Source: Gymnodinialimonas ulvae
Lineage (GTDB): Bacteria; Pseudomonadota; Alphaproteobacteria; Rhodobacterales; Rhodobacteraceae
Direction: 5' to 3'
NCBI RefSeq assembly: GCF_037543845.1
Contig: NZ_JBBIFX010000004.1
Span: forward strand, 1-64,000
Length of the DNA stretch: 64,000 nt
This document shows, piece after piece, positions 8,623 through 16,420 of this stretch. Both the position numbers and the translations under genes were made by a program. Positions within the stretch are counted from its first letter, which is position 1. Each line of letters starts with the position of its first letter. The notes beneath the pieces were generated by a model, which saw nothing but the letters and a program-made list of their open reading frames with translations, was not told the origin of the DNA and ran no database searches.

Positions 8623-9618
8623 TTAGCCACCATAGATCATGTCAGCCGCGATCTCTGCGTCTGCATTTTCAGTGAACCAGCGGGCCGCACCGGGGTGCCA
8701 CATCATCACTTGGTTGCGATCCCAGAACTCAGGCAACGTCGACCGCGCTGCACCGTGCGCCGTGACCATCCGCTCATTGTCGGACATCACCGCGTCAACA
8801 AGGCCATAGATGAACGTTTCGGGCAGATCACACCCTGCAATGGCAAAGTTCCACATGGAGACCGAACGCACAGGGGCATCAATCGTCGTGTAGGCGTCTG
8901 CTGCGATGTCAAAGTTGGCAACAGGGAAGGCGCTGCTGATCGTCGCCTGCTCTTCTTCCGTAAACGCGATGATGTTGATCTCAGTCTGCACTTCCAATTG
9001 GCTCACCGCTGGAACTGGGACACCGGCGGCAAATGCAATAACGTCCAGTAAGCCGTCCTGCAATTGCGCTCCCAGATCGTTCCAACCGCCGTTGCGGCGC
9101 TCGAATTCGACGCCCAGTTCTTCCATCATGCGCGGAAAGTAGGTGTCCGAGGTAGATCCGGCAGGGCCAAAGCCGATGCGCGCGCCTGCGGGAATGTCCG
9201 CAACAGAGGTGATGCCGGATGACACCAGGGTAGTGACCGAGAATGGCGTCTGGTACATCGGGAACATTGCGCAAGCGCCGGTCATTTGCAGGCCGGGGGC
9301 GATGGGGTTGTTGCCGGCGATCGATTCAGCGGCGGGGCCCATCGTGGTCATGCCGAAGGCAAGCTCGCCCGTGTGAACCAGTGCCATGTTCTGCATCGGC
9401 CCGCCGGTGACTTCAGCGCCGCCGGACACCCCAAGCTCTTCCGACACGATGTTGGCCCATCCGGTGCCATAGCCAAAATACGTGCCGCCCTGCGAACCGG
9501 TGCCGACGGTAAAGCTTTCGGGCCAACCCGTGCGGTCCACATGGCCATCGGCCAGTGCAATGTTGGCGGATACAAGAGTGGTCGCGGCGACAGCCGCGAT
9601 CTTGGCAATCTTAGTCAT
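8623..9618 (-). CDS. TAXI family TRAP transporter solute-binding protein
   Basis: A 331-residue periplasmic protein: signal peptide (residues 1-22, ending ALA) and then the TAXI-family binding fold (FTVGTGSQGGTYFGYGTGWANIV; ITSVADIPAGARIGFGPAGS; WNFAIAGCDLPETFIYGL). The ATG at 9618 follows GGGAGGAAGACAA, a strong ribosome binding site; a longer frame to 9663 lacks one. It is the first gene of a two-gene transport operon with the fused permease. The cluster also holds a LysR regulator and tartrate/D-malate dehydrogenase, so a C4-hydroxyacid or related substrate is a reasonable guess. Confidence 0.9.
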   Translation of the reverse strand: MTKIAKIAAVAATTLVSANIALADGHVDRTGWPESFTVGTGSQGGTYFGYGTGWANIVSEELGVSGGAEVTGGPMQNMALVHTGELAFGMTTMGPAAESIAGNNPIAPGLQMTGACAMFPMYQTPFSVTTLVSSGITSVADIPAGARIGFGPAGSTSDTYFPRMMEELGVEFERRNGGWNDLGAQLQDGLLDVIAFAAGVPVPAVSQLEVQTEINIIAFTEEEQATISSAFPVANFDIAADAYTTIDAPVRSVSMWNFAIAGCDLPETFIYGLVDAVMSDNERMVTAHGAARSTLPEFWDRNQVMMWHPGAARWFTENADAEIAADMIYGG

Positions 9619-9795
9619 TTGTCTTCCTCCCAGAAGCGTTGCGCGTATGCGTTCGTACGACAAGCAGTTCGCCCTTCGTCAGGCAGCGCCGAGATAGAAG
9701 CTACAGACAGATTTCGGTTTCGCTCAAGCATCAACGCGCCAATCTTGGGCGATCGTGTTTATATAATCAATTGCAACAAATGAACCTGTTCGAAG

Positions 9796-10710
9796 CTATG
9801 CCGTCTTCAAAAGGCGGCTTTCCTCGGTATTCAAAATATCCAAAAACACATCGCGAGCCTCGTTGCGGGTATCTTTCAGCCAAACCAGCGAGAGCGCCAA
9901 TTCGGATAGCGTGCGCTCTTGTGGAATCTGCAGGGACGCGAAGGTCACGCCTTCAATGGCAAATCGAGAGGTCCATTTTGGGACGATTGCAAATCCGACG
10001 CCAGAGCTCACGAGGCTGACAATCGTCTGTTTTTCCTCCGCAATCTGAGCAACTCTGGCGCTCAATCCGGCCTCAAGAAATAGCTTCATGGTCAAGTCAT
10101 GGCTATGCGGGCGCGAGGTGCGGTCAGGTATGATCAGCGGCTCGTCTGCCATATCATGGACGCTCAACGTGTCGCGTGCGGCCAACGGATGACCCGATGG
10201 GATCGCAACGACCGCTGTTTCATGAAACATTGGCTGGAAGATAAGGCGCTGGTCGCGAAGCTCGGGCGGGCGCACGATCGCAATATCAAGGCGCCCAGAT
10301 AGGACGCGGGGCAAAAGGCGGAGGGTCTTCTGTTCGAAGATTTCAATCTCGGTCTCGGGCAGCTGGTCTTTCAGCAGTGGGACCAGCTGCGGCAACAATC
10401 CGGCGGCTGCACTATCGATGGCACCAATTCGCAGAATGTTTCGTTGAGATTGCAGGGCATCCCGGAAGTTTTCCTCTAGCTCTTCGGCGCGAGCCACCAC
10501 ATCGCGCGCGCCCTCAACAAAGTCGCGCCCCGTATCCGTCAAGGACACATGGCGCGTCGTCCGCACCAGCAGCCGACTGCCGAGGCTTTCTTCCAACAGC
10601 TTAATATGGCGCCCGAAAGAGGCGGGCAGCATATCCATCTGCTGCGCCGCGCGTCCGAAATGGAGCGTGTCAGCCACCGCGATCAGACACCTAAGCTGGT
10701 GCAACTCCAT
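9796..10710 (-). CDS. LysR-family transcriptional regulator
   Basis: A 304-residue LysR-type regulator. Residues 1-60 form the winged HTH (MELHQLRCLIAVADTLHFGRAAQQ, then a dimerisation helix ending TDTGRDFVEGA); about 90-290 is the periplasmic-binding-like effector domain (ILRIGAIDSAAAGLLPQLVPLL; DIAIVRPPE; VSSGVGFAIVPKW). It is transcribed away from ttuC, with a 106-base shared region, and towards the TAXI operon. Divergent LysR genes usually control their neighbour, so regulation of tartrate/D-malate dehydrogenase and perhaps of the transporter is likely, with autoregulation. Confidence 0.88.
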   Translation of the reverse strand: MELHQLRCLIAVADTLHFGRAAQQMDMLPASFGRHIKLLEESLGSRLLVRTTRHVSLTDTGRDFVEGARDVVARAEELEENFRDALQSQRNILRIGAIDSAAAGLLPQLVPLLKDQLPETEIEIFEQKTLRLLPRVLSGRLDIAIVRPPELRDQRLIFQPMFHETAVVAIPSGHPLAARDTLSVHDMADEPLIIPDRTSRPHSHDLTMKLFLEAGLSARVAQIAEEKQTIVSLVSSGVGFAIVPKWTSRFAIEGVTFASLQIPQERTLSELALSLVWLKDTRNEARDVFLDILNTEESRLLKTA

Positions 10711-10736
10711 CTCACTCTCCTGTGTCTATGTCGAAA

Positions 10737-10748
10737 TACTATATAGTA
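10737..10748. promoter_or_regulatory. Perfect 12-bp palindrome between lysR and ttuC
   Basis: TACTATATAGTA is a perfect dyad, 26 bases upstream of the LysR start and about 70 upstream of ttuC. It is AT-rich in a GC-rich context and could be a LysR operator, part of a -10 region, or both. No binding data; assignment is inference from position and symmetry. Confidence 0.4.
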
Positions 10749-10816
10749 ATTTGAGCGTTGCAGGAAGGATGGGTCGATGCCCATAAGGCTTCAACGACAA
10801 TTCAAGGGATCGAACC

Positions 10817-11899
10817 ATGAGAACCCATAAGATCGCAGCAATCCCCGCAGATGGCATTGGACCGGAAGTAATTGATGCGGGCACGACTGTGCTTGCAGCG
10901 CTGGCTGAGCGGATGGGGGATGTATCGTTTGATTTCACAACGTTCGATTGGGGTTCAGATTATTACAAGCAGCACGGCGTGATGATGCCTGAGGACGGGC
11001 TGGAGCAGCTAAAGTCGTTCGACGCCATTTATTTTGGGGCAGTAGGGGCCGCGGATGTCCCCGATCACATCACCCTTTGGGGCCTGCGCCTCCCAATCTG
11101 CCAAGGCTTTGACCAATACGCCAACGTGCGGCCCACCAAGATCATGCCGGGGGTCGCCTCTCCGCTCCGGAATGCGGAGGTGGGCGATCTGGATTGGGTT
11201 ATTGTGCGTGAAAACTCGGAGGGTGAGTATTCTGGCCACGGTGGACGGGCCCACAAAGGATTGCCCGAGGAAGTCGCGACGGAAGTGGCGATCTTCACGC
11301 GTGTGGGCGTCACGCGGATCATGCGCTACGCTTTCAAGCTGGCGCAATCGCGCCCGCGCAAACTATTGACCGTGGTGACGAAATCCAATGCGCAGCGCTT
11401 TGGCATGGTTATGTGGGACGAGATCGCAGCCGAGGTGGCAAAAGAATTTCCGGATGTGACTTGGGACAAGATGTTGGTTGACGCAATGACAGTTCGCATG
11501 ACCCTGAACCCCAAAAGCATCGATACGGTCGTGGCCACGAACCTGCATGCGGATATTCTATCGGACCTTGCGGGCGCGCTGGCAGGAAGCCTTGGCGTCG
11601 CTCCCACCGGAAACATTGACCCGGAAGGGCGCTACCCTTCCATGTTCGAACCAATCCACGGCTCTGCGTTCGATATTGCGGGCAAAGGTATCGCGAACCC
11701 CGTGGCAACCTTCTGGACGGCCGTGCAGATGTTGGAACACTTGGGTGAGGCGAAAGCAGCTGAACGCTTAATGTCCGCCGTCCAGCGTGTGTGTGCGGAA
11801 GGCATCGTAACGCCTGACATCGGTGGCACCGCCACGACCAAGCAGGTAACCGAGGCCGTAATGCAGGCGATCCACGGCTCCAACGTGTTGCAAGCTTAG
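10817..11899 (+). CDS. ttuC: Tartrate dehydrogenase / D-malate dehydrogenase (decarboxylating)
   Basis: A 360-residue member of the beta-decarboxylating dehydrogenase family (with isopropylmalate and isocitrate dehydrogenase). The stretch DHITLWGLRLPICQGFDQYA followed by NVRPTKI is typical of TtuC/DmlA enzymes, which use NAD+ and Mn2+ to oxidise tartrate or D-malate to pyruvate, oxaloglycolate or related products. Other family blocks: VRENSEGEYSGHGG, NLHADILSDLAGALAGSLG (metal-binding Asp residues) and MFEPIHGSAFDIAGKGIANP. Whether the preferred substrate is tartrate or D-malate cannot be told. Divergent from lysR; single gene on the plus strand. Confidence 0.85.
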   Translation: MRTHKIAAIPADGIGPEVIDAGTTVLAALAERMGDVSFDFTTFDWGSDYYKQHGVMMPEDGLEQLKSFDAIYFGAVGAADVPDHITLWGLRLPICQGFDQYANVRPTKIMPGVASPLRNAEVGDLDWVIVRENSEGEYSGHGGRAHKGLPEEVATEVAIFTRVGVTRIMRYAFKLAQSRPRKLLTVVTKSNAQRFGMVMWDEIAAEVAKEFPDVTWDKMLVDAMTVRMTLNPKSIDTVVATNLHADILSDLAGALAGSLGVAPTGNIDPEGRYPSMFEPIHGSAFDIAGKGIANPVATFWTAVQMLEHLGEAKAAERLMSAVQRVCAEGIVTPDIGGTATTKQVTEAVMQAIHGSNVLQA

Positions 11900-12262
11900 G
11901 CCAGCGACCAAGCCCATCTGCAAGGCCACGGGACATTCCATTTCGCTTGGCGTGACATGGCGTGCCTAGCCCGGATCAGCGATAGCAGCGGACCTGCAAA
12001 ACCAACGGTGAAGCCCGACGGGCCGCTGGCGGCAATTGCTACCGCTTTTCTCGTAAAAAACAGCGCCGCTGCAACGTCCGCGTTTTCCTTCTAACAGATG
12101 CATGATGCACCCGCAGCGAAGGTCTGGTTCCCGCCCTAAGTGACAGTTTCTTAGCCCCTGCAGCATTTCTTCGCGCGCCGCAGCCACGGCACAGCGCCGA
12201 TTGGCCGCCCTGCCCTCTCACAGCCCGGCCCATTGAGCGCACGCTCTCCCGCCTCCCCCCAG
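11900..12262. other. Intergenic region at the left side of the recombinase module
   Basis: No gene is supported. About 11990-12200 has the same sort of decayed roseobacter spacer sequence as at 600-780 (CGGGAACCAGACCTTCGCTGCG on the minus strand). The left boundary of the possible mobile module probably lies here, but I found no copy of the tRNA-Ser end or of the 18.1-18.3 kb repeats to define it. Confidence 0.35.
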
Positions 12263-12976
12263 CTACACCTCTTTCGGCAAAAGCGCGCTGGCCCTTTCGA
12301 CAATCCCGCGGTTCGTCTCAATCAAATTGTCTAGACTAGACGCAAGGGTCTCGTCAGATTCTTCGTCACGCATCTGCTGGAAGTAATCCACCTCGTCCTG
12401 AGCCTCATCCCTCAGCTGCCGGATGCGCTCATAGGTGGCATGTTGCTCCTTTGTGATGGGCCCCTCGATCCGCACTTCTCCGCGGAGCGGATCAAGGACA
12501 ATGTGGTCGGGGTGGGGTAGCGGCGCTTCAAGATCGGTGATGCCGAGGCGCTCGCGCCGACGGAGCTCATCATCCCAATTGGCCTTATACTCGAGAACTG
12601 TGTCTAGCCATTCGTCATGGAGCAACTTCCGCGACGTTTCGGTATCTGCCAGCAATTGTGCGAAGAGCCGCTGCGACCGGGTGTTGCCCTTGGCAGCGTT
12701 CACGGCGATCGCCCGCATCACGGCCTGCGCCACCGGGATCTGAACATTGTGATCGCCCTCGCGCATCGCCACCGTCCGGTAAGCTTCATCCAGAATGATG
12801 TCCTTCAGGCGCTCCTCGTGCAGCCCCGGGCGCTTGTTCTTTGCGCCCTTCGGTCGCCCCCGCGGGTTGCCCGACTGGCCGGGCTTGAACCGTGTGTCTT
12901 TCGGCGGCTTGCCGTATCCAACGTCATAGTCTAACCCGTCTGTCTTTGACGGCAGTGTTAGCTTTCGTCCTGTCAT
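12263..12976 (-). CDS. DUF5681 domain protein
   Basis: A 237-residue soluble protein. Residues about 17-45 hold the DUF5681 signature (GYGKPPKDTRFKPGQSGNPRGRPKG-type segment). The remainder is charged and largely helical, with an acidic C-terminal half. DUF5681 proteins are commonly found in phages and integrated elements near terminase or methyltransferase genes, but have no proven function. The ATG at 12976 overlaps the methyltransferase stop (ATGA on the minus strand), so the two are translationally coupled; the frame runs further upstream but only as overlap with that gene. Confidence 0.75.
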   Translation of the reverse strand: MTGRKLTLPSKTDGLDYDVGYGKPPKDTRFKPGQSGNPRGRPKGAKNKRPGLHEERLKDIILDEAYRTVAMREGDHNVQIPVAQAVMRAIAVNAAKGNTRSQRLFAQLLADTETSRKLLHDEWLDTVLEYKANWDDELRRRERLGITDLEAPLPHPDHIVLDPLRGEVRIEGPITKEQHATYERIRQLRDEAQDEVDYFQQMRDEESDETLASSLDNLIETNRGIVERASALLPKEV

Positions 12977-14280
12977 TCCGCCGCCTCCAGCATACATGCA
13001 GTCACCGGCGGCGCCCATCCACAAACAATCTGCTCGGCCTCGTCCTTGGCATAGACCTCCCACCGAGCAAGGATCCGATCGCAGTAGATCGTATCCAGTT
13101 CACACAGATAGCCGCGCCGCCCTGTCTTCTCGGCCGCGATCAGCGTCGATCCGGATCCCCCGAACAGATCGAGCACGATGTCACCTCGGCCCGACACATC
13201 CCGGATTGCATCCGCAATCATCTGCACGGGCTTCACGGTCGGGTGCAGTTCCAGCTCCTCCATCCGACCCGCCCGCATCGTGTTCACTCCGCGGTATTGC
13301 CAGACGTTGGTCCGGTACCGCCCATGCTGGCCCAACTCGAAGGTGTTGATGTGGGGCGCTTCGCCCTTCTTGAACACAAAGATCAATTCATGACGCGAGC
13401 GATAGAACGTCCCCATGCCGCCGTTGTCCTTGGCCCAGACAATCAGGTTCTTCATCTCATCATAGACTGCTCCGCCCGCTGCCAGCATTTCAGACATGTG
13501 GCGCCAGTCCATGCAGAGGAAGTGGATCGAGCCGTCCATACTGTGATCGGCGAGATTGCCGAAGGCCGTTAGCAGGAACGCGGTGAACTGCGCTGAGCTC
13601 ATTTCACCCGAGGCCATGGCAAACTCCCGGTGCTGCACCTTGCCGGAGTTGCCCACGTGACCGTCGATCGGCACGTTGTAGGGCGGATCCGAGAACACCA
13701 TGCGTGCCAGCTCACCCGCCATAAGGCTGCCGACCACCTCCGGGTCCAGCGCATCGCCACAGGCCAACCGGTGACGCCCCAACTGCCACACATCGCCAAG
13801 CCGAACCCGGGCCGGTGCCTGGCTCGGAGCACCATCCTCCTCCGGATCCCCCTCCTCTTTCGGCGCCACCGCCTCCATAAGCCCGTCGATCTCAGGGATT
13901 GAGAAGCCGGTCACATCCAGATCAAAATCGAGATCTGCCGACATCAACGCGCCAAGTTCTGCCGCCAACAGATCGTCATCCCAACCCGCATTCAGCGCCA
14001 GCTTGTTGTCCGCCAGCACATAGGCGCGTTTCTCATCCGCGGACATGTGATCAAGACGCAGGCACGGAACATCCGCCAGCCCAAGTTGCTTCGCCGCCTC
14101 AACCCGGCCATGACCGGCCAAAATCGTCCGGGCCTCATCAATGAGCACAGGGTTGGTGAACCCAAACGTTTCGATGCTCTGAGCGATCTGGCGCACCTGC
14201 TTCTTCGAATGGGTCCGCGCATTGCGAGCCCACGGCGTAAGATCACCAATCGCGATCTGCTCAATTTTCTGCGGGGCCAT
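12973..14280 (-). CDS. ParB-domain DNA methyltransferase (beta-class N6A/N4C)
   Basis: A 435-residue protein. Residues 5-95 are a ParB/Sulfiredoxin-type domain (ARTHSKKQVRQIAQSIETFG; ILAGHGRVEAAK at 53-64). The C-terminal part is an amino-methyltransferase: DPPY at 198-201 (motif IV, target base) precedes FGGSGS at 373-378 (motif I, S-adenosylmethionine), the order of the beta class. No restriction endonuclease is adjacent, so it is probably an orphan methylase carried by a phage or element. It heads a two-gene unit with DUF5681 and is divergent from the XRE gene, with operator-like dyads between them. Confidence 0.85.
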   Translation of the reverse strand: MAPQKIEQIAIGDLTPWARNARTHSKKQVRQIAQSIETFGFTNPVLIDEARTILAGHGRVEAAKQLGLADVPCLRLDHMSADEKRAYVLADNKLALNAGWDDDLLAAELGALMSADLDFDLDVTGFSIPEIDGLMEAVAPKEEGDPEEDGAPSQAPARVRLGDVWQLGRHRLACGDALDPEVVGSLMAGELARMVFSDPPYNVPIDGHVGNSGKVQHREFAMASGEMSSAQFTAFLLTAFGNLADHSMDGSIHFLCMDWRHMSEMLAAGGAVYDEMKNLIVWAKDNGGMGTFYRSRHELIFVFKKGEAPHINTFELGQHGRYRTNVWQYRGVNTMRAGRMEELELHPTVKPVQMIADAIRDVSGRGDIVLDLFGGSGSTLIAAEKTGRRGYLCELDTIYCDRILARWEVYAKDEAEQIVCGWAPPVTACMLEAAE

Positions 14281-14330
14281 TGCGGCTCTCCTATCTAACT
14301 GCTCGATGGAATCATTCCGTCGGCCTCTAT

Positions 14331-14399
14331 CGTATGATGTATCTTACGGCTGGCATTGCGTCAACTATGCGCCTATACCGTCGTCAGGCACATCATACG
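14331..14399. promoter_or_regulatory. Operator-like dyads between methyltransferase and XRE genes
   Basis: CGTATGATGT (14331-14340) and its exact reverse complement ACATCATACG (14390-14399) flank the centre of the 130-base divergent region. The left one is itself part of an 18-bp pseudo-palindrome at 14331-14348 (CGTA-N-GAT-N2-ATC-N-TACG); the right one pairs less well with its neighbour (14382-14399). Such sites fit binding by the XRE repressor encoded immediately to the right, which would control both arms. A good ribosome binding site (GGGGAGGGACC) precedes the XRE start. Confidence 0.5.
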
Positions 14400-14410
14400 G
14401 GGAGGGACCG

Positions 14411-14740
14411 ATGAGCATAGAAGAGCGGCTATTCAGCCTACGGCAGAAGTCTGGCGAGTCCTTGCAGGACGTGGCTGACAAGGTTGGCGTGTCAAAGGCC
14501 CACGTCTGGGAGTTGGAGAAGGGGCGCAGCCGCAACCCGTCCTTTGAGCTCGTCCGCAAACTCGCCGCGCACTACGGCGTCAGCATCGATGTGTTGACCG
14601 GCGATGCGGAGGAACCAGGCGCAGGCGACCTTCAGATTGAGCGCGTGCACCGCGGCTTGGACGAGTTGTCGGTGCGAGATCGCGAGATTGTCGAACAGAT
14701 GATCGAAGCGATGAAGCGCAAGTCATCGGAGGCGACCTGA
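14411..14740 (+). CDS. XRE-family repressor
   Basis: A 109-residue protein with an N-terminal HTH_3 domain (residues about 4-65: MSIEERLFSLRQKSGESLQ, ADKVGVSKAHVWELEKGRSR) and a short C-terminal tail rich in charged residues (ELSVRDREIVEQMIEAMKR) suited to dimerisation. The ATG at 14411 follows GGGAGGGACCG. Downstream is an ImmA/IrrE-type metallopeptidase; in other elements (for example ICEBs1) such a protease cleaves or antagonises its partner repressor upon DNA damage, turning on transfer genes. By analogy this pair probably controls the module; that is inference. Confidence 0.85.
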   Translation: MSIEERLFSLRQKSGESLQDVADKVGVSKAHVWELEKGRSRNPSFELVRKLAAHYGVSIDVLTGDAEEPGAGDLQIERVHRGLDELSVRDREIVEQMIEAMKRKSSEAT

Positions 14741-14790
14741 TCTCGCTCCCTCTTGATCGGATCGACCTGGCCGACGTCCACCACCCCGTT

Positions 14791-15600
14791 ATGCTCGCGC
14801 GCAAGCTGCACGTAATGCTTGGTCGGATAGACGCAGCAGTTCCTGTTGTGGAGATCGCTTCCGCCCTGGACATCGCTGACGTTCGGATGGATCGTTTCGA
14901 TGGATTTGAAGGCATGCTTCTCACGGATCAGGTCCGCAGCACCGGGGCGATCCTAGCCAATACATCCAAAGGCTATCGACGAGCTCGGTTCACCGTGGCC
15001 CATGAGTTGGGACACTTCCTCATGGAGCGGCACGAGCTAACGAGCGATGGTGGATTCACATGCCGTGCGCAGGATATGCGGGAGACACGGGACGGCCGTC
15101 AGCATGTTCGTCAGGAAAGTCAGGCCAATCAATTCGCCGCGGAGTTGTTGGCCCCAACCTATCTGGTGACACCCCTGCTCTCACCCGAACCCGATCTTCG
15201 CGATGCACAGCGGATGCGTGATCACCTAGACATCTCTTTGGAAGTCTGTGTCAGGCGCATGATCGGAGGTCGCGACGAGGTTCTGGCCGCCGTTTGGTCC
15301 TTTAAAGGTGAGGTCAGGTACTTGGTGAAAGGAAGTGGGTTTCCCTACGTGACCGTAAGCCGTGGCGATCGCCTTCCACCCATCTCTGCCGCCTATCGCG
15401 CTGTGCAAAACGCCCAACCGGGATTTACAGAGTTCGCAGAAGCTCATCCGTTGTCTTGGACCAGTCGCACAGACGTGGATCTCTACGAGCAGACCCGAAT
15501 GAGCAACAACGGGCACGCCGTGACGCTCCTCTGGGCCGATATTCCGGACGACGACGATGATCCGGATCGACCAGAGCTGAGCGTACCAACATTCCGATAA
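14791..15600 (+). CDS. ImmA/IrrE-type zinc metallopeptidase
   Basis: 269 residues from ATG 14791. The zinc site is clear: HELGH (H71, E72, H75 in RFTVAHELGHFLMERHE) and a downstream Glu in RQESQANQFAAELLAP (E109). This is the ImmA/IrrE (DUF955) family, which cleaves or displaces XRE-type repressors. The start is uncertain: the same frame is coding-like back to the XRE stop (LISLPLDRIDLADVHHPV), which would require a non-ATG start such as CTG 14737 overlapping the XRE TGA. The C-terminal half (about 130-255) is a less conserved domain, likely the sensor. Part of the plus-strand arm with the recombinase. Confidence 0.85.
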   Translation: MLARKLHVMLGRIDAAVPVVEIASALDIADVRMDRFDGFEGMLLTDQVRSTGAILANTSKGYRRARFTVAHELGHFLMERHELTSDGGFTCRAQDMRETRDGRQHVRQESQANQFAAELLAPTYLVTPLLSPEPDLRDAQRMRDHLDISLEVCVRRMIGGRDEVLAAVWSFKGEVRYLVKGSGFPYVTVSRGDRLPPISAAYRAVQNAQPGFTEFAEAHPLSWTSRTDVDLYEQTRMSNNGHAVTLLWADIPDDDDDPDRPELSVPTFR

Positions 15601-15785
15601 GTCCCGCCGGATACACTCCTTTTGCGGCTTCATCCGGCAGGCACGTCGGCTCTATTCCTGAGACCGGCAAAATCCTGACTGGACTGTGCCCGCAATCCAC
15701 GCATGACTGCCTACACGCCCGGCCACCCGGGCGCTCCTCGGTACGACGGACGGCACCCCGCCGCCCCGCACTCAAGGAGCAAACG
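15601..15785. other. Spacer with two hairpins between immA-like and DUF3489 genes
   Basis: GCCGGAT (15606-15612) pairs with ATCCGGC (15632-15638), and GCCCGG (15717-15722) with CCGGGC (15727-15732). Neither has a U tract, so factor-independent termination is doubtful. A ribosome binding site (CAAGGAGCAAACG) at the right end serves the next gene. Confidence 0.35.
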
Positions 15786-16022
15786 ATGGCCCGTAAACCC
15801 AAACAACCCCAAACCAAGATCGCCAAGGTGCAAGCCCTCCTGCGGCGCCAAAAAGGGGCAAGCCTCGACGCCATCTGCAAAGCCACCGGATGGCAGCCGC
15901 ACTCAGCCCGCGCGGCGTTGAGCGGATTGCGCAAAACCGGCCTCACAATCGAACGCTCCAACCTCGATGGCAAACGCAACTCGGTCTATCGGATCACCGC
16001 AACGTCGGAGGCGGCATCTTGA
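15786..16022 (+). CDS. DUF3489 domain protein
   Basis: A 78-residue basic protein matching DUF3489: KIAKVQALLRRQKGASLDAI, then TGWQPHSARAALSGLRKTGL. The motif looks like a small winged helix (ATGWQPHSARAALSGL is HTH-like), so DNA binding is likely. DUF3489 genes are regularly found just upstream of DUF2924 and a large serine recombinase in alphaproteobacteria, as here. ATG 15786 follows CAAGGAGCAAACG. The TGA overlaps the TTG start of the next gene. Confidence 0.8.
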   Translation: MARKPKQPQTKIAKVQALLRRQKGASLDAICKATGWQPHSARAALSGLRKTGLTIERSNLDGKRNSVYRITATSEAAS

Positions 16023-16420
16023 GGCTCACCGATCTCGAGACCGCAGAGCGTTCGGCCTTGATCGAAGCATGGGGGCGCGTATTCGCAACGCCAGTTCCAA
16101 AAGGCCTCAGCAAATCCCTCATGCGTCGGTTCCTCGCAACGGAGTTACAGACCAAAGCAAGCGGCGGATTATCAGCTTCAGTCAAACGAGCGCTCGCACA
16201 ACCGCCGGACCAGCGCGCACCTGTCGCACATAACGCGCTCCAACCGGGCGGTCGCCTGTTGCGAGAATGGAACGGCATCACACATGTGGTTGATGTGACC
16301 GGCGACGGGTTTCTATGGCAGGGGCAATCCTATCGCTCGCTTTCCGCCATCGCCCGACACATCACCGGCGCCCATTGGTCAGGACCCCGCTTCTTTGGGC
16401 TCACTAGGACCAAGCGATGA
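16019..16420 (+). CDS. DUF2924 domain protein
   Basis: 133 residues starting with TTG 16019, which overlaps the stop of the DUF3489 gene (TTGA). Typical DUF2924 content: LIEAWGRVFATPVPKGLSKSLMRRFLATELQ, RLLREWNGITHVVDVTGDGFLWQGQSYRSLSAIARHITGAHWSGPRFFGL. The last block is a well conserved DNA-binding-like fold of this family. Function unproven; the constant neighbourhood suggests an accessory factor for the recombinase. Its stop overlaps the recombinase ATG (ATGA), so all three genes are coupled. Confidence 0.82.
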   Translation: MRLTDLETAERSALIEAWGRVFATPVPKGLSKSLMRRFLATELQTKASGGLSASVKRALAQPPDQRAPVAHNALQPGGRLLREWNGITHVVDVTGDGFLWQGQSYRSLSAIARHITGAHWSGPRFFGLTRTKR

